A stretch of DNA of 64,000 nt from Thereva unica (Eukaryota > Arthropoda > Insecta > Diptera > Therevidae), in NCBI GenBank assembly GCA_949987705.1, contig OX465282.1:83750070-83814069 (forward strand), given 5' to 3'. Positions within the stretch are counted from its first letter, which is position 1. Each line of letters opens with the position of its first letter. Positions 54,586-64,000 of this stretch are shown here, piece by piece. Made by a program: the position numbers and the translations under genes. The notes beneath the pieces were generated by a model that worked only from the letters and a program-made list of their open reading frames with translations, made no database searches and was not told the DNA's origin.

Positions 54586-54970
54586 AATTTCCCCGTGTAA
54601 TCGATACTGGCTCTACTGTTGCAGTTTTCAGTCTGTATTGGCGTGCGTCTTTCAGCCATTTATTGCCGACCATGTCAGCCCGGATAACAGATTTTGAAGC
54701 ACCAGTGTCTACAGTTATTGTGCATTTTTCTGCTCCAATCTTTCCATCGATGACCAGGCTGTTGCCACTGCGCTGCAGTTGTTTGATGGTGGTGATGATG
54801 ACACCGGGGGCTTCGATTTCCCCGACTAACTCCCGCCCCATGGAGTCAGTCTTTATTCGTTTCCCTGCTGCTGTCTGCGGGGAGACACGGAGTCATTGTT
54901 TTCGGCTTTGCAAATGACCCGGTTCACTACAGTTCCAGCATCGGAGTCGACCGCGTATTTCCGTTGCATT
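54563..54970 (-). pseudogene. Gypsy protease and damaged zinc knuckle, copy 2
   Basis: The frame at 54841-54563 carries IEAPGVIITTIKQLQRSGNS and the retropepsin motif DTGAS. It shifts near 54597 into the pol frame. Just upstream (about 54890-54945) the knuckle reads CWNCSEPGHLQS but the last Cys is lost to a six-base deletion, and a stop follows. Confidence 0.85.
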
Positions 54971-55395
54971 CATTCTGTTGCAAATATCCTCTGTTGTGTG
55001 GATCTATTCAATATTAGCAATATTTCTGCTGCTGTGCCCCTTAGTGACAACGTTAAGGCCGTTGCTTTCTCCTCCTCAGTCCAGAAATTGCCTGCTGCTG
55101 CTGCTTCGAATTGGAGCTTATAAGTAGACCATGGGCTTTGCCCGTCGAAAGTTGGAGGCTGCAATTTCCTAACTCCGATGACTTCGTGAGATGCTACCGC
55201 TGGGTGGTGAATCTTTACCCTTTCTAGATCGGCTCTGACGGTTTCTAGTTCAATTTCGAGTTTTCCCAGATCATTCCTTACATTTGCCTTGATGGAGAAT
55301 TCGAGACTTTCCAGATCATTCCTTACATTTTCGATTTTCTGCTCCAGCTGGTTCTTCTGTTTTTCCATCGACTCTTTGAGTTCTGCGATCGAAGG
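54970..55395 (-). pseudogene. gag: Gypsy gag C-terminal part, copy 2
   Basis: Contains IAELKESMEKQKNQLEQKIE, a shortened coiled coil, LQPPTFDGQSPWSTYKLQFE and FWTEEEKATALTLSLRGTAA, then diverges. The first about 140 residues and much of the capsid end found in copy 1 are missing. Confidence 0.88.
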
Positions 55396-55559
55396 AGGAG
55401 GAGTGAGGGGCGGTCTGATAAAAAACAATTACCCTTAAGCCTCGTTCACACGGTGACACTGATGTCGTGGCATTAACGTCATGACAGTGCTCGACATTTG
55501 ATGCCACGGCACTAAGTGTTCACATTGTACCAGCATAATGGCGCGATATAAATAGTGGG

Positions 55560-56340
55560 CGCCACTTATGCGAGGTGTTACCCCCTTAGCCACAAGCCCG
55601 GAAGAGCATGGCCAAGGAGCCAACACCATACATAAGAAATAAAAAGAAAATCCGGAACTCCTACGCCGGCCACACGGAGTTGTCTAGCTCGCCGGAGGGG
55701 TCGTGGGGTGTGTGGCCGGGGCTTACCGCGGTTGGTTCACCACTTACCTGTGTCTGTGCAACTTTGACTTCCGTCCATCATTCTCCGGTCATCGCCGGAG
55801 CCGCGTCAAACCCTGAAAAGAAATGATCCCCCCCTCAACCATTCCGCCAAAAAAATTTACCACAGGGACATTCTAATGTTTATAATCATTTATTATATCT
55901 GTAAACCTCAACACAAACATTACATTGGGACCTTAACAACCACGACACTGATTAGTTGCCCGTGTCAAATATTAACAAGTAACTGATTCAATACATAAGT
56001 GTTACGTTATTTTTGGGACATGTGCATGAAGGACAACAATAAAGCGCGCAGTACTGGCCAATACTCCTCGCTTTGTACAAACGAGATTACAATCAACAGA
56101 ATCACTTAGAGAAAAAAACACATTTCCCGGAACCAACAAAGAACCAAATATTTCTGACAAGGGGCAACACAAATTCACAAATAATTAAAAAGAATATTAT
56201 AAAGTTAATACTAACTACTATTAAAATTATTATTTTAGTAAAAATTTTTTTTTTTTTTTTAATTAAAGCAAAAAGAAAATTGTTTTTGTTATTTTATTTT
56301 GTGTAATTTTTTTGTGTGGTTTTTTTTTCTGATCCAGCTG
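55560..56340. other. Interior of Harbinger-like element, unassigned
   Basis: 55600-55830 is GC-richer than its surroundings and reads openly on plus (72 codons from 55608), but I do not recognise it. 55840-56340 is AT-rich with a long T-run at about 56240-56260. Confidence 0.4.
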
Positions 56341-56351
56341 GTGTGGATGCA

Positions 56352-56599
56352 CTATAGGTATTGCTTAATTACCTGACTATCGAACGGTATATCAATTGGT
56401 AGTAATGAAATATACAGTTCCGCCTTTATACTAGTGTCTGCTGTTTGATAAACGTCATCTAATTTTCCGGCAACTTTTTTTCTATTTAAACCATATTCGC
56501 GTAATTTTGGATAATCTTCGGTCTGTTCTCCATCCCCCCTCGGTCTTCTGATTTTATACCTGTTACTTAGTCCACCAACTCTCCATTGCCTTCAGCCAT
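56352..56599 (-). pseudogene. Syp: Captured SYNCRIP (hnRNP Q/R) N-terminal fragment
   Basis: The minus strand from ATG at 56599 reads MAEGNGELVD, a stop, then after one extra G in a G-run RGDGEQTEDYPKLREYGLNR, KKVAGKLDDVYQT and a weaker tail LPIDIPFDSQVIKQYL before TAG. This order matches the start and acidic NURR domain of insect SYNCRIP as I recall it (MAEGNGEL...RGDGERTEDYPKLLEYGL). SYNCRIP is an mRNA-binding protein. Stop and frameshift exclude function of this piece. No intron is evident within it. Confidence 0.75.
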
Positions 56600-57404
56600 T
56601 TCTCTACACGTTTTTCTCGTTTTTTTCTGAAATTTTGGTGACAGATAAACGAAGAGTATTATAAACACAGGGTCTTTCCCCTTAAATAAATAAAACAGTT
56701 TGTACAGATTAATATCAATCCGCAATTTTTTTAAAAAAAATTCTAATCACGTAAAACACACTCTGAAATATGTATATCCGGAGTTATTAACTACAGGGCA
56801 AAACGCAATTTTTGTATTGCTGGTATCCTTTTCGGTACTTTCAAATTTCTCCAAATCCTTTTCTGATTTGTTAAATTCTTTCCTTTTTTCTTCTTATTTT
56901 TTTTTTGTATTTTCGACTAGAATTCACCGCACCGAAATAGTCCTGTTTGTTGCTACTTCGGAACGAAATTGTTATTTTTTGGCAAATGAACTGAATAATG
57001 AAGGTTTTTGTCTTCCAGCCAGTCGTATGTGTTCAAAACTGATTTTTTCCTTTTTTGTATAATCTTAAATTTTTCCGAACACAAACTTTTGCAGTATATC
57101 TCTGCATCCGTCAAAATTCGAACTTCCATTTTCTGTTTTTTTTTCATTTCTCCCCGCCTACCTTTTTGTTCCGAACAACTTTTACATTTTCTTCCCCACA
57201 GTAATTTTTAGTCAAGTAGATATTTAGGCAAAACTGACCGTTACAACATGAACCACTCATTGTTTTGCGACACTCTTCCTGGTAGAAGTCTTAGATGCCA
57301 TCTACTTTGCGTTGGAGGATTTCATACAGGTAATATTTCAATGAAAATATAATTAATAGAAACCAAATTAAATATATTCCAAAAATCAAGTAAATACTGC
57401 TTTT
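56600..57404. other. Interior of Harbinger-like element, unassigned
   Basis: AT-rich. Minus frames at 56953-57147 (ILTDAEIYCKSLCSEKFKII) and about 57250-57330 (LYEILQRKVDGI, stop, DFYQEECRKTMSG) look protein-like but match nothing I can name. Confidence 0.4.
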
Positions 57405-58100
57405 TTAATATAAAATTAGAAACCAAAAACCAAATAAAAAATGACCAAATAATCTTAATGGAATTTCCCACCATCCCAATTTGAAAAGAATGTGGTTAAT
57501 TTTTCCTTTTGTTCTGGCTGATTTTCCTCTTGTACTCCTTGAGGAATATATCCACTTATACATATATTCAGAATCTTGTAAACCAGGAGAAGGCATCGAG
57601 ACCTCAAGTACTGGTGATGGACTTGGTTCATTTTTGACAGTTGTTAAAGATGACGGGGTAGAACTCTCCATTGGCCTAAAAGAAACACTCGATTGTTGTA
57701 GTTCACTTAGCCGGGCTTCCGTAAGTATCGTACTGATTTGTTGTTGTACTACAAGGGCTTTCTGCAATGATAATTTACTTAGGTGAAGCCCAACTTGTTG
57801 GCCAAACAGGGTGAATTCATTCGGGTTTTCTGCCTTTTGAGGAACATCTTGTAGAGTAATTAAAGCCTCTTTAAGTATGTTGTCAACTTTACATGCTTTA
57901 GTTTCGTGGACTACGTCATTGCTGCGTTTCTTTTTTTGGGATGGTTGACTCAGATTGGTACCCAATGAGAATGAGCCCAAAGAGGCAGCATCTGCCCTTT
58001 CCCTCTGAATTTGAGTCTCATGAGACGTAGTTGACATTTGTCCTTCAAGCTCCTCTGATCGTTCATCTGCGACTGGTAACATTCCAAAAATAAAACTCAA
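57405..58100 (-). CDS. Harbinger accessory protein, C-terminal part with BESS-like motif
   Basis: A 231-residue frame. Start FIFGMLPVADERSEELEGQM is like the end of a MADF domain plus linker. A basic KKKRS stretch and a C-terminal FGQQVGLHLSKLSLQKALVV, QQQISTILTEARLSEL (BESS-like helix pair) follow. The MADF part should be in an upstream exon, which I do not find before the terminal repeat at 58416. The counterpart of 4833-5461 in the other Harbinger, but clearly diverged. Confidence 0.65.
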   Translation of the reverse strand: MSFIFGMLPVADERSEELEGQMSTTSHETQIQRERADAASLGSFSLGTNLSQPSQKKKRSNDVVHETKACKVDNILKEALITLQDVPQKAENPNEFTLFGQQVGLHLSKLSLQKALVVQQQISTILTEARLSELQQSSVSFRPMESSTPSSLTTVKNEPSPSPVLEVSMPSPGLQDSEYMYKWIYSSRSTRGKSARTKGKINHILFKLGWWEIPLRLFGHFLFGFWFLILY

Positions 58101-58419
58101 ATGAAGGCATGATTGACATAAACTAATATAAACAAAACAGCGCCAAAATCTATAATAAAGCGTTGAATTGTGGATCAGATGTCACATGCTGCCACTGCCG
58201 CTAATGTTCAGACGATGACAGCGAGCAAGACATTTGATGCCAGTGCCGCGGCACCGCTAGTGTCGGGTATCAAATATCAAAAAATTTTGATATGCGGCAT
58301 TAGTGTCACGACGCCGAGACGTCGCGACATTCAATAGTTCAGACGATGACACTTTTGCGACATTCACGTCGCGACATTAAGTGCCACGACATCAGTGTCA
58401 CCGTGTGAACGAGGCTTTA

Positions 58420-58850
58420 ATACATTTCAAAAAAACTTTCAAAATTAAAGCTGTTATTCCTTGATTGATTCGACTACCTACTCTTTAGAAATATTAAGTA
58501 GGGTTTTAAATTCTGAGTTTTTTATTGTTTTCTATTATTGAAAGCTATATGTATTTTGTTTTCTATAATTGTAAGCTATTTATATTTTGAGAAAGTTTAC
58601 CCAAACTAAATGACTTAAATTTTCTTGATAAGCAATAATAAAATCAATACACAAAAACTAGAATTTTTGTCCAAAAGAAAACCTTTTATATTTTTTTTCA
58701 CAATAAAAAAAACACGATGCAAAATTTCCTATTAAATCTCTCTTCCCATTCATTATTTCAATAATAAATTTCAGCCACAGACCTAGAAATCATCGTTTTA
58801 GCCCACCCACCCCCTTCCAAATCAAAAGGAATAAGCGCGCAGAAATCTAT
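58420..58850. other. AT-rich stretch, nothing recognised
   Basis: AT-rich, no open frame of note. It does not continue the Gypsy gag, so the Harbinger-like element is not simply inserted in an intact gag. Confidence 0.4.
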
Positions 58851-59267
58851 CATTACGTTTACATGCTTACTTGAAGTATACTTGAAGTAAATTTCAAGTA
58901 ACTAAATATGCATGTAAAATCGTTCTGACTTCAAGTATACTTGAGTCAAGTAAATCGCAAAAATTTGTTTAATTGACTTGAAAAAGCTCATGTAAACACT
59001 ACTTGAATACTTGAAATTTTGCTTGTGTATTTTTTCTTTGGAACAAGAAGAAGATAAAAACTGTAGTGAATGTATACTTTTGATGCAATATTTTTAAAGT
59101 TATTTATATTATAATTTGAAGATAGTTTCTGTTATAATATGAAAGGTCAAGTGTCAGTTCAAGAAAATTTGAAGACATTTTGAAGTCAAGTAAATGAACC
59201 GAAAACGCAACTTGAGTTTCAAGTAAATTTCAAGTCAGGAACTCAAGTAAATCATGTAAACGTAATG
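58851..59267. mobile_element. CATTACGTTTA-ended 417-bp MITE, third copy
   Basis: CATTACGTTTACATGCTTAC mirrored by ...CATGTAAACGTAATG; TAT flanks both sides (58848-58850 and 59268-59270). Nearly identical to 46749-47165, with about a dozen differences. Confidence 0.9.
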
Positions 59268-59589
59268 TATTTTTAGATCCGAAACTTTTCGCTTTTCTTC
59301 TAACATGCGTCAAGGGCTTTGAAATGCTTTTTTAAATTCAGGCGCAAACCCGCTTTTTTTATGTTTTACTAAAAAATAACAAAATTAAAAAATTGGTGTC
59401 CTTTATGATTATTATGCATTAATAAAAAAATAATATTATTAAAATAATGTTGAAAACCCATTGATTTTAGAGGCTTACAACAGAAATTCGCAGCCGTAAA
59501 ACTTAAATCAGTGTAACTATCGCCATCTAACAAACCAGCTGGAAAGTTGTTTGTCCATATCTACTTACTCTATAATCAATTACCTAGTT

Positions 59590-59970
59590 TATAAGTATAA
59601 TATACAGTATAAAGGGCTATCCTGAGACTCTAGCCTTTCACATAAAAAGTAGAATACAATAAGCAATATAGTATATTCAATATTCTTTTAGATCCATGGC
59701 GACCATCTCAAGAGGGAGGATTACAATTTTTTTCACAACCCCTTCGATATGGGTATCAAATAAAAGGGAGAATACAATAAGCTATGTCGTTAGATCCATG
59801 GCGGCCATCTCAAGAAGGCAGATTACCATTTTCTTCACAACCCCCTCGACATGGCTATCATGAAATAGTAGGATAAGTAGAATACAATACCTAAGCTATG
59901 CCGTTATTACCATTTTCTTCAAAACCCCCTCGACATGGGTATCAAATGATAGGGTATGATAAGTGTCAAT
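59590..59970. repeat. Degenerate minisatellite
   Basis: Three units with GATCCATGGCG(A/G)CCATCTCAA, TTCACAACCCC(C/T)TCGA, ATGGGTATCAAAT and GTAGAATACAATAAGC; unit about 110-125 bases. The same motif family as 16763-17250. Confidence 0.7.
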
Positions 59971-60199
59971 GTGAAAACTATTCGTACATTTAAGATACGT
60001 AAATCAGAAATAATTTCGGTAGGACTTGTTCTCATCATACAACTAAAATTATTCGAACTGAATAATAAAAAGTTTATTAAAATTGAGTAATGCGATATCA
60101 AAGCTGTCACTTCTAAAAAACTGCATATAAGAGGCTCTAATTACAAAGTAATTATTTTGAGGTGGTTTTTGAATTGGTTTTGGTTTTTTCCCTTGGGAT

Positions 60200-60535
60200 A
60201 ACCCTCTTATTCTTCCGTCTTACGAGAACAGACTTAAATTAATTAACTAAAGCTCTCTCCATAAGCGTCGCGAGGTTGCTGACGTTATTTTCGTTCATCA
60301 GCTACTAAATGGTAAGGTCGACTCGAGTTTCTTGCGTAGCCGTGCGTCATTTAGAGCGAATGATTACCACCTGAGGGGTGAATCTCTTTTACACATTGAT
60401 TCCTCTAATACGAATTACGGCATGTACAAACCTGTTAATCGCGTACTTATTAATATCAATAAAAATATCAGTGTTTTTAGCATGCCAGCAAGTGAAGCTG
60501 ATCTGAAAAAATATGTTTTTGATGTGGCGTAAGTC
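60200..60535 (+). pseudogene. Jockey-like LINE C-terminal fragment
   Basis: One frame reads NPLILPSYENRLKLIN, a stop, SSLHKRREVADVIFVHQLLN, GKVDSSFLRSRASFRA and on to KYVFDVA and a stop. LP.YE.RL......L..RR......F...L.NG.(V/I)DS..L is the tail of jockey-type LINE polymerases. Confidence 0.75.
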
Positions 60536-60542
60536 CTTCTTT

Positions 60543-60780
60543 TCTCGATGGAAAGCCATTATGGCTGGCTATCAAATCTCCCATGAATTTGTTCAATAGC
60601 GGATAGTTTGATTGGGTAGTGTTTAGTAGTACGCGTTTTTATAATTCTGAAAAAATGTTTGTTTCGGCAACATTTATGAAGATATGCCATTTTTTCAAAT
60701 GAAAACTACGCCATGAATTGAATTGACACTTCAAGCCATAATGGCGATGGTGATGGCGAAAAATATGGAACGTGTAGACA
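60543..60780. repeat. Dispersed repeat shared with the giant element
   Basis: Matches part of 36300-36470 and its mirror: GATGGAAAGCCATTATGGC, CGCGTTTTTATAATT and AAAAATGTTTG. Ends GTGTAGACAGT at the next element. Confidence 0.65.
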
Positions 60781-60782
60781 GT

Positions 60783-62281
60783 GAGTGCGTTCCGTAATAT
60801 ACTGGGAGCACTGCGCCAGTACTACCAGTGGTAGTTTTGTCGTTCCGTTTTCACCAAACAGTACCCTGTCGCAGTGCTCTGGGAACATTCATGACGTCAT
60901 GAATATTCCCCTTTTTACTACTGGGACTACTGCTTTGAAAGAGGTAATGTGCTCCTAGTAGTTTCAATAGGTTTTGACAGATGTGCATTGTGGCTGTATA
61001 AAAATCTGTTAATCGTGAGCAGTAAAATATGGAGGCGGAGCCAGTATACTGTGCGCTCGTTCCGTATGCAAAAATATACTGCTTAGTTCAGTATAACTTT
61101 TTTAAACGGAACTCAAAGCTATTGGAATTGACTCGCTTCTCTATAAGTGGGTTGAGAGTTTCCTTTCCGGCCGTTCAATTAAGGTAGTTTTGGATAGCGT
61201 CAAATCTGAATCTCACCCCATCTCTGCGGGGGTCCCCCAGGGGTCAATTTTATCACCGGCCCTATTTCTTATCTTTATAAATGACCTACTTTCAATCCCC
61301 TCCAACCCACTTCTCAGCTTCGCTGACGACGGTACTCTACGTTACTCGTACAGCTTCGATACAAGACAGACACATGCCAGATCCTGTCTTGATGATCGTG
61401 AACTAATGTTCAACTCTATTAATAAGGACATTGAACATATTATAGAGTGGGGAAAAAAGAATCGTGTCGAATTCAACCCCTCCAAAACCAAGTACTGTCT
61501 TATTTCAAAGAAAGAGATCAACACATCACCATCCTTGACAGTGGATGGCGTGGAAGTAAAGGCGGACCCATCCCTATACATCTTAGGCGTGACATTAGCC
61601 AAAGACTTGCGATGGAATGACCATATATTCCAAATCGCCAAACAAGCATCCCAGTGCTTGGGATTTCTTAAGAGGTGCAGGTTCCTCCTCCAGCCATCGG
61701 CCCGTGCTGTTATTTATAAATCCTACATTCGGCCTCTTCTCGAATACAACTCCCTCATTTGGGGCGGCGCTCCAATAACCACCTTAGCATGGTTAGATAA
61801 GGTCCAAAAAAGGGCCCTTAAGTTAATTAATGACGATACCGCTTGCTCCACCATCGACCCCCTATGCCACCGTAGGAATGTAGCAGCACTGACAAAATTT
61901 TATCGCTACTATCATAGTGCACCAGATTAGCCCACTCGTCCCATTCCCTCCACCTGCAACTACCCTTCTCACGCACTCAACAAGATATGAATTCGTTTGT
62001 AAATAGAACAACTCGACTGTGGAATAATCTCTCGCAGTCGGTATTTCCGAGCTCCTACAACCTCCAAGAGTTCAAACGCAGGGTTCATCACCACCTTCTT
62101 CAATACCCTCCCGTACCTTCATAATCCCTAACCTATTCCCCCCACCCCTCCCCCGTACTAAGCTTACTGCTAGACATTGCACCATGACGTGACAAATGAC
62201 ATGACGGACTAGTAGTACAAAGGGTGACTCCTGAGCTTAGCACTACCACATAAAAAAAAAAAAATATTACGGAACACACTC
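60783..62281. mobile_element. GAGTGYGTTCCGTAATAT-ended element holding a LINE
   Basis: GAGTGCGTTCCGTAATAT at 60783 is mirrored by ATATTACGGAACACACTC ending at 62281. AGT flanks both sides (60780-60782 and 62282-62284). The interior has further GTTCCGTATGCAAAAATATAC copies (61065-61085) and the LINE fragment 61115-62266, which inserted later. Confidence 0.7.
61115..62266 (+). pseudogene. CR1/jockey-like LINE, 5'-truncated RT to poly(A)
   Basis: Open from about 61115 (AIGIDSLLYKWVESFLSGRS) to the stop at 61928-61930. RT motifs: GVPQGSILSPALFLIFINDL, then SFADDGTLRYS (FADD catalytic pair), LGVTLAKDLRW and YIRPLLEYNSLIWGGA. After a frameshift near 61930 the tail continues MNSFVNRTTRLWNNLSQSVF, PSSYNLQEFKRRVHHHLLQY. 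A poly(A) run at 62252-62264 marks the 3' end. 5' truncation with a poly(A) tail is typical of LINE insertion. Confidence 0.88.
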
Positions 62282-62284
62282 AGT

Positions 62285-62400
62285 GTGTGGGAGGAGCTAG
62301 GATATATAAAAGTAGCGACAACAGTATTTAGCGTCAGTTTGATTTGAAAACCGATTAAAGTGACCTAAAGCGAAAAGGGGTGATAAATAGAATTTAATAG
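62285..62400 (+). repeat. Diverged Gypsy LTR fragment
   Basis: GGAGGAGCTAGGATATATAAAAG, in pieces, with GTCAGTTTGATTTGAAAACCG and GATAAATAGAATTTAATAG parallel the TATA to leader part of the Gypsy LTR (GTGGAGCTGCCTATATAAAAG, GTCAGTTTTGATTTGAAAGG, ATAGATAGAATTTAATAG). It is a relative, not the same subfamily. The following LINE seems inserted into it. Confidence 0.6.
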
Positions 62401-63999
62401 TCATCATCATCAGGAGCTCCACAGCCTATTGTTGGCCTTGGCTTCCTCCAGCATTTGCCTCCATGATTCTCGATCCCTGGCCCGACTTCTCCAGTTTCTT
62501 ATGCCCAACTGTCTCAAGTCATCCTCGACGTCATCTATGTATCTTTTCTTAGGACGACCTGGTCTCCGTTTTCCTGGTGGAGCTTTCTCCAGCACTATCT
62601 TTGTCGGGTTTCGTTCTCCACCTCGTTGTACATGACCAATCCATCGTAGTCTGTTTATTTTGATCACTTTAACAACGTTTGGAATCTTGCTGATTTCATA
62701 CAACTCTGAGTTGTATCTTCTTCTCCAAACGCCCTCAACCTGTATTCCTTTGTAGATCGAACGAAGGATTTTCCTTTCGAATCTTCCTACCAATGCTTCG
62801 TCTGCGTTTTTCAATGTCCACACTTCCGAACCATATAGTAGGACAGGCCTTATTAGTGTTGTGTAAAGTGCCAATTTTGTCTTCCTTGAAATATTTCTAG
62901 ACGTCAGGTGCTTGCGTAGACCAAAGTAGCATTTATTAGCCAGTGCTATTCGTCTTCTGATTTCGGCCGATGTGTCATTTCCTTTCGTTATAATCGTGCC
63001 TAGATATACGAATTCATCCACTGCTTCGATGTTGTAGGTGTCGATCGTTATATTTTGTCTGCTACTTCTGGTGTTTTTTGTGCACATATACTTTGTTTTG
63101 TGCTCATTTATTTCCAACCCGATTTTTTTTGCGGCTTGCTCAAGTGCTACAAAGGCCCCCTTCATGCTCTCAAATGATCTTCCAAGGATAGCAATATCGT
63201 CGGCAAAGGCTAGTATTTGCACTGACCTGTCAAAGATACACCCTGATGTGTTAATCGATGCATCTCTTACTGCTTTTTCTAGGGCCACGTTGAATAACAA
63301 GCAGGAGAGTGCGTCACCTTGCCTTAATCCTTTATTTGTTCTGAGGGGTGAGGATAATTCACCATCAATTCTGACTTTACACCTTGCATCTTTCATCGAG
63401 ATTTTTGTCAACTCTACAAGGTGTTTTGATATTCCGAGCTGCTCCATAGCCTCAAATAACTCCTTGCGGTTCACACTATCGTAAGCATATCTGTAGTCGA
63501 TGAATAACATGTGGATGTTTATGTTAAATTCAACGGCCTTTTCTAGGGCTTCTTTGAGTACAAATAACTGGTCTGTTGTGGATCTTCCAGGACGAAAACC
63601 GCATTGATACTCTCCTAGTATTCTTTCCACGTATGGTTGTAGTCTATTATAGAGTACACGTGAGAACACTTTGTATGTTGTATTCAACAGCGTTATTCCT
63701 CTATAGTTGCTGCAAGATAGAGGGTCTCCTTTTTTGTGTAAAGGACACACTATGCCCTCGTTCCACTCATCAGGCATTTCTTTCCGTCTCCAGATTTCCA
63801 CTATTACTTCATGCAATTTTTGGATAGTTTCCTCTCCGCTTTGCTTAATGAGTTCAGTAGGTATGTTGTCAGATCCTGATGCCTTGTTATTTTTTAATGT
63901 TCGCAATGCTTGGCGTGCTTCTTCTATGGTAGGGGCTGCTGTACCATCATCCTCATTGTCCGGATTCATGTTCTGTACGTTTGGGGTACCACTGTGCTC
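62401..63999 (-). CDS. RTE-like LINE polymerase, 3' part, cut by window edge
   Basis: Open on minus from the window end (Met at 63969 is internal) to the stop at 62410. RT motifs: RTLKNNKASGSDNIPTELIK, PLHKKGDPLSCSNYRGITLL, YQCGFRPGRSTTDQL, GLRQGDALSCLLFN and FADDIAIL with the catalytic Asp pair; then LGTIITKGND, RPVLLYGSEVWTLK, RLRWIGHVQRGGE and the tail GRPKKRYIDDVEDDLRQLGI, NWRSRARDRESWRQML. No stops in about 530 codons. The 3' tail is TGATGATGATGA (62412-62401), a microsatellite tail seen in RTE-type LINEs. Endonuclease would lie beyond the window. Possibly a young copy. Confidence 0.9.
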
Positions 64000-64000
64000 C

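Larger units (their letters stand above)
50743..55395 (-). mobile_element. Gypsy LTR retrotransposon, copy 2, 5'-truncated
   Basis: The same family as 6415-10213. Its 3' LTR is at 50743-51238, with ATAT beside it. Pol is nearly whole. Gag is cut at about 55395, where similarity to copy 1 stops in IAELKESME; 5' LTR, primer site and the SAP part are missing. A Harbinger derivative begins about 40 bases further on. Confidence 0.93.
55438..58416. mobile_element. PIF/Harbinger-like element, TTA duplication, with gene capture
   Basis: 2979 bp with ends AGCCTCGTTCACACGGTGAC inverted at 58397-58416; the repeat extends to about 38 bases (ACTGATGTCGTGGCA). TTA flanks both sides (55435-55437 and 58417-58419). 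On minus it carries a BESS-type gene end (57405-58100) and a SYNCRIP fragment (56352-56599). No transposase seen. 55560-55840 has a GC-rich stretch unlike the rest. Confidence 0.82.

Noticed and set aside
55438..58416. Harbinger-like element as an insertion into the gag of Gypsy copy 2
   Set aside because: Sequence after 58419 does not resume gag, and gag similarity already stops about 40 bases before the element.
1..64000. tRNA and rRNA genes
   Set aside because: No cloverleaf with A and B boxes and no rRNA motif was noticed on reading; a tRNA scan could not be run.

Overview
The window is eukaryotic and AT-rich and consists mostly of transposable elements. One complete host gene is visible: eIF1 (SUI1) on the minus strand, three coding exons at 15661-25027, with canonical splice sites and a 110-residue product. 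Its close fit to dipteran eIF1, and captured fragments resembling fly NOP56 and SYNCRIP, suggest an insect, probably a fly. This assignment comes from protein recall, not from a search.

Layout. 1-4044: LINE endonuclease debris and small inverted-repeat elements. 4048-10685: a PIF/Harbinger transposon with TTA target duplications. Its transposase (plus) and MADF/BESS gene (minus) are interleaved, each having an exon in an intron of the other. A 3.8-kb Gypsy LTR element that has lost its RT and its integrase core sits at the transposase stop codon. 10689-14660: the RT half of a LINE, interrupted by GGGCC-ended MITEs with CAG or CTG duplications, one nested inside another. 15661-25027: eIF1, whose second intron (8.4 kb) holds Tc1 and LINE debris, a dispersed repeat family, a tandem duplication and a fold-back insertion. 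25375-32881: LINE debris, a 145-bp minisatellite and a nest of MITEs.

32995-49925 is the centrepiece: a 16.9-kb element with 8.09-kb, nearly identical inverted arms, a 750-bp unique centre and a 9-bp duplication (GATAAAGGG). Each arm carries subterminal tandem repeats, a captured NOP56 fragment with its intron, the first exon of an AT-hook protein that may be a Mutator-like (MULE/FB-NOF) transposase, and several MITEs. The second exon of that gene is in the centre and is cut at the right-arm junction, so the element looks non-autonomous and formed by inverted duplication of its left half.

50743-55395: a second Gypsy copy (minus), 5'-truncated, with an almost intact pol broken by one amber codon. 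55438-58416: a Harbinger derivative with TTA duplications that carries a BESS-type gene end and a captured SYNCRIP N-terminus. 58851-64000: a 417-bp MITE also present in both giant arms, minisatellite, two CR1/jockey-type LINE fragments and a large RTE-like LINE ORF running off the window edge.

The dominant theme is target-duplication-supported insertion of one element into another, with Harbinger-type 3-bp sites prevailing. All family calls are from reading the sequence and should be checked by search.
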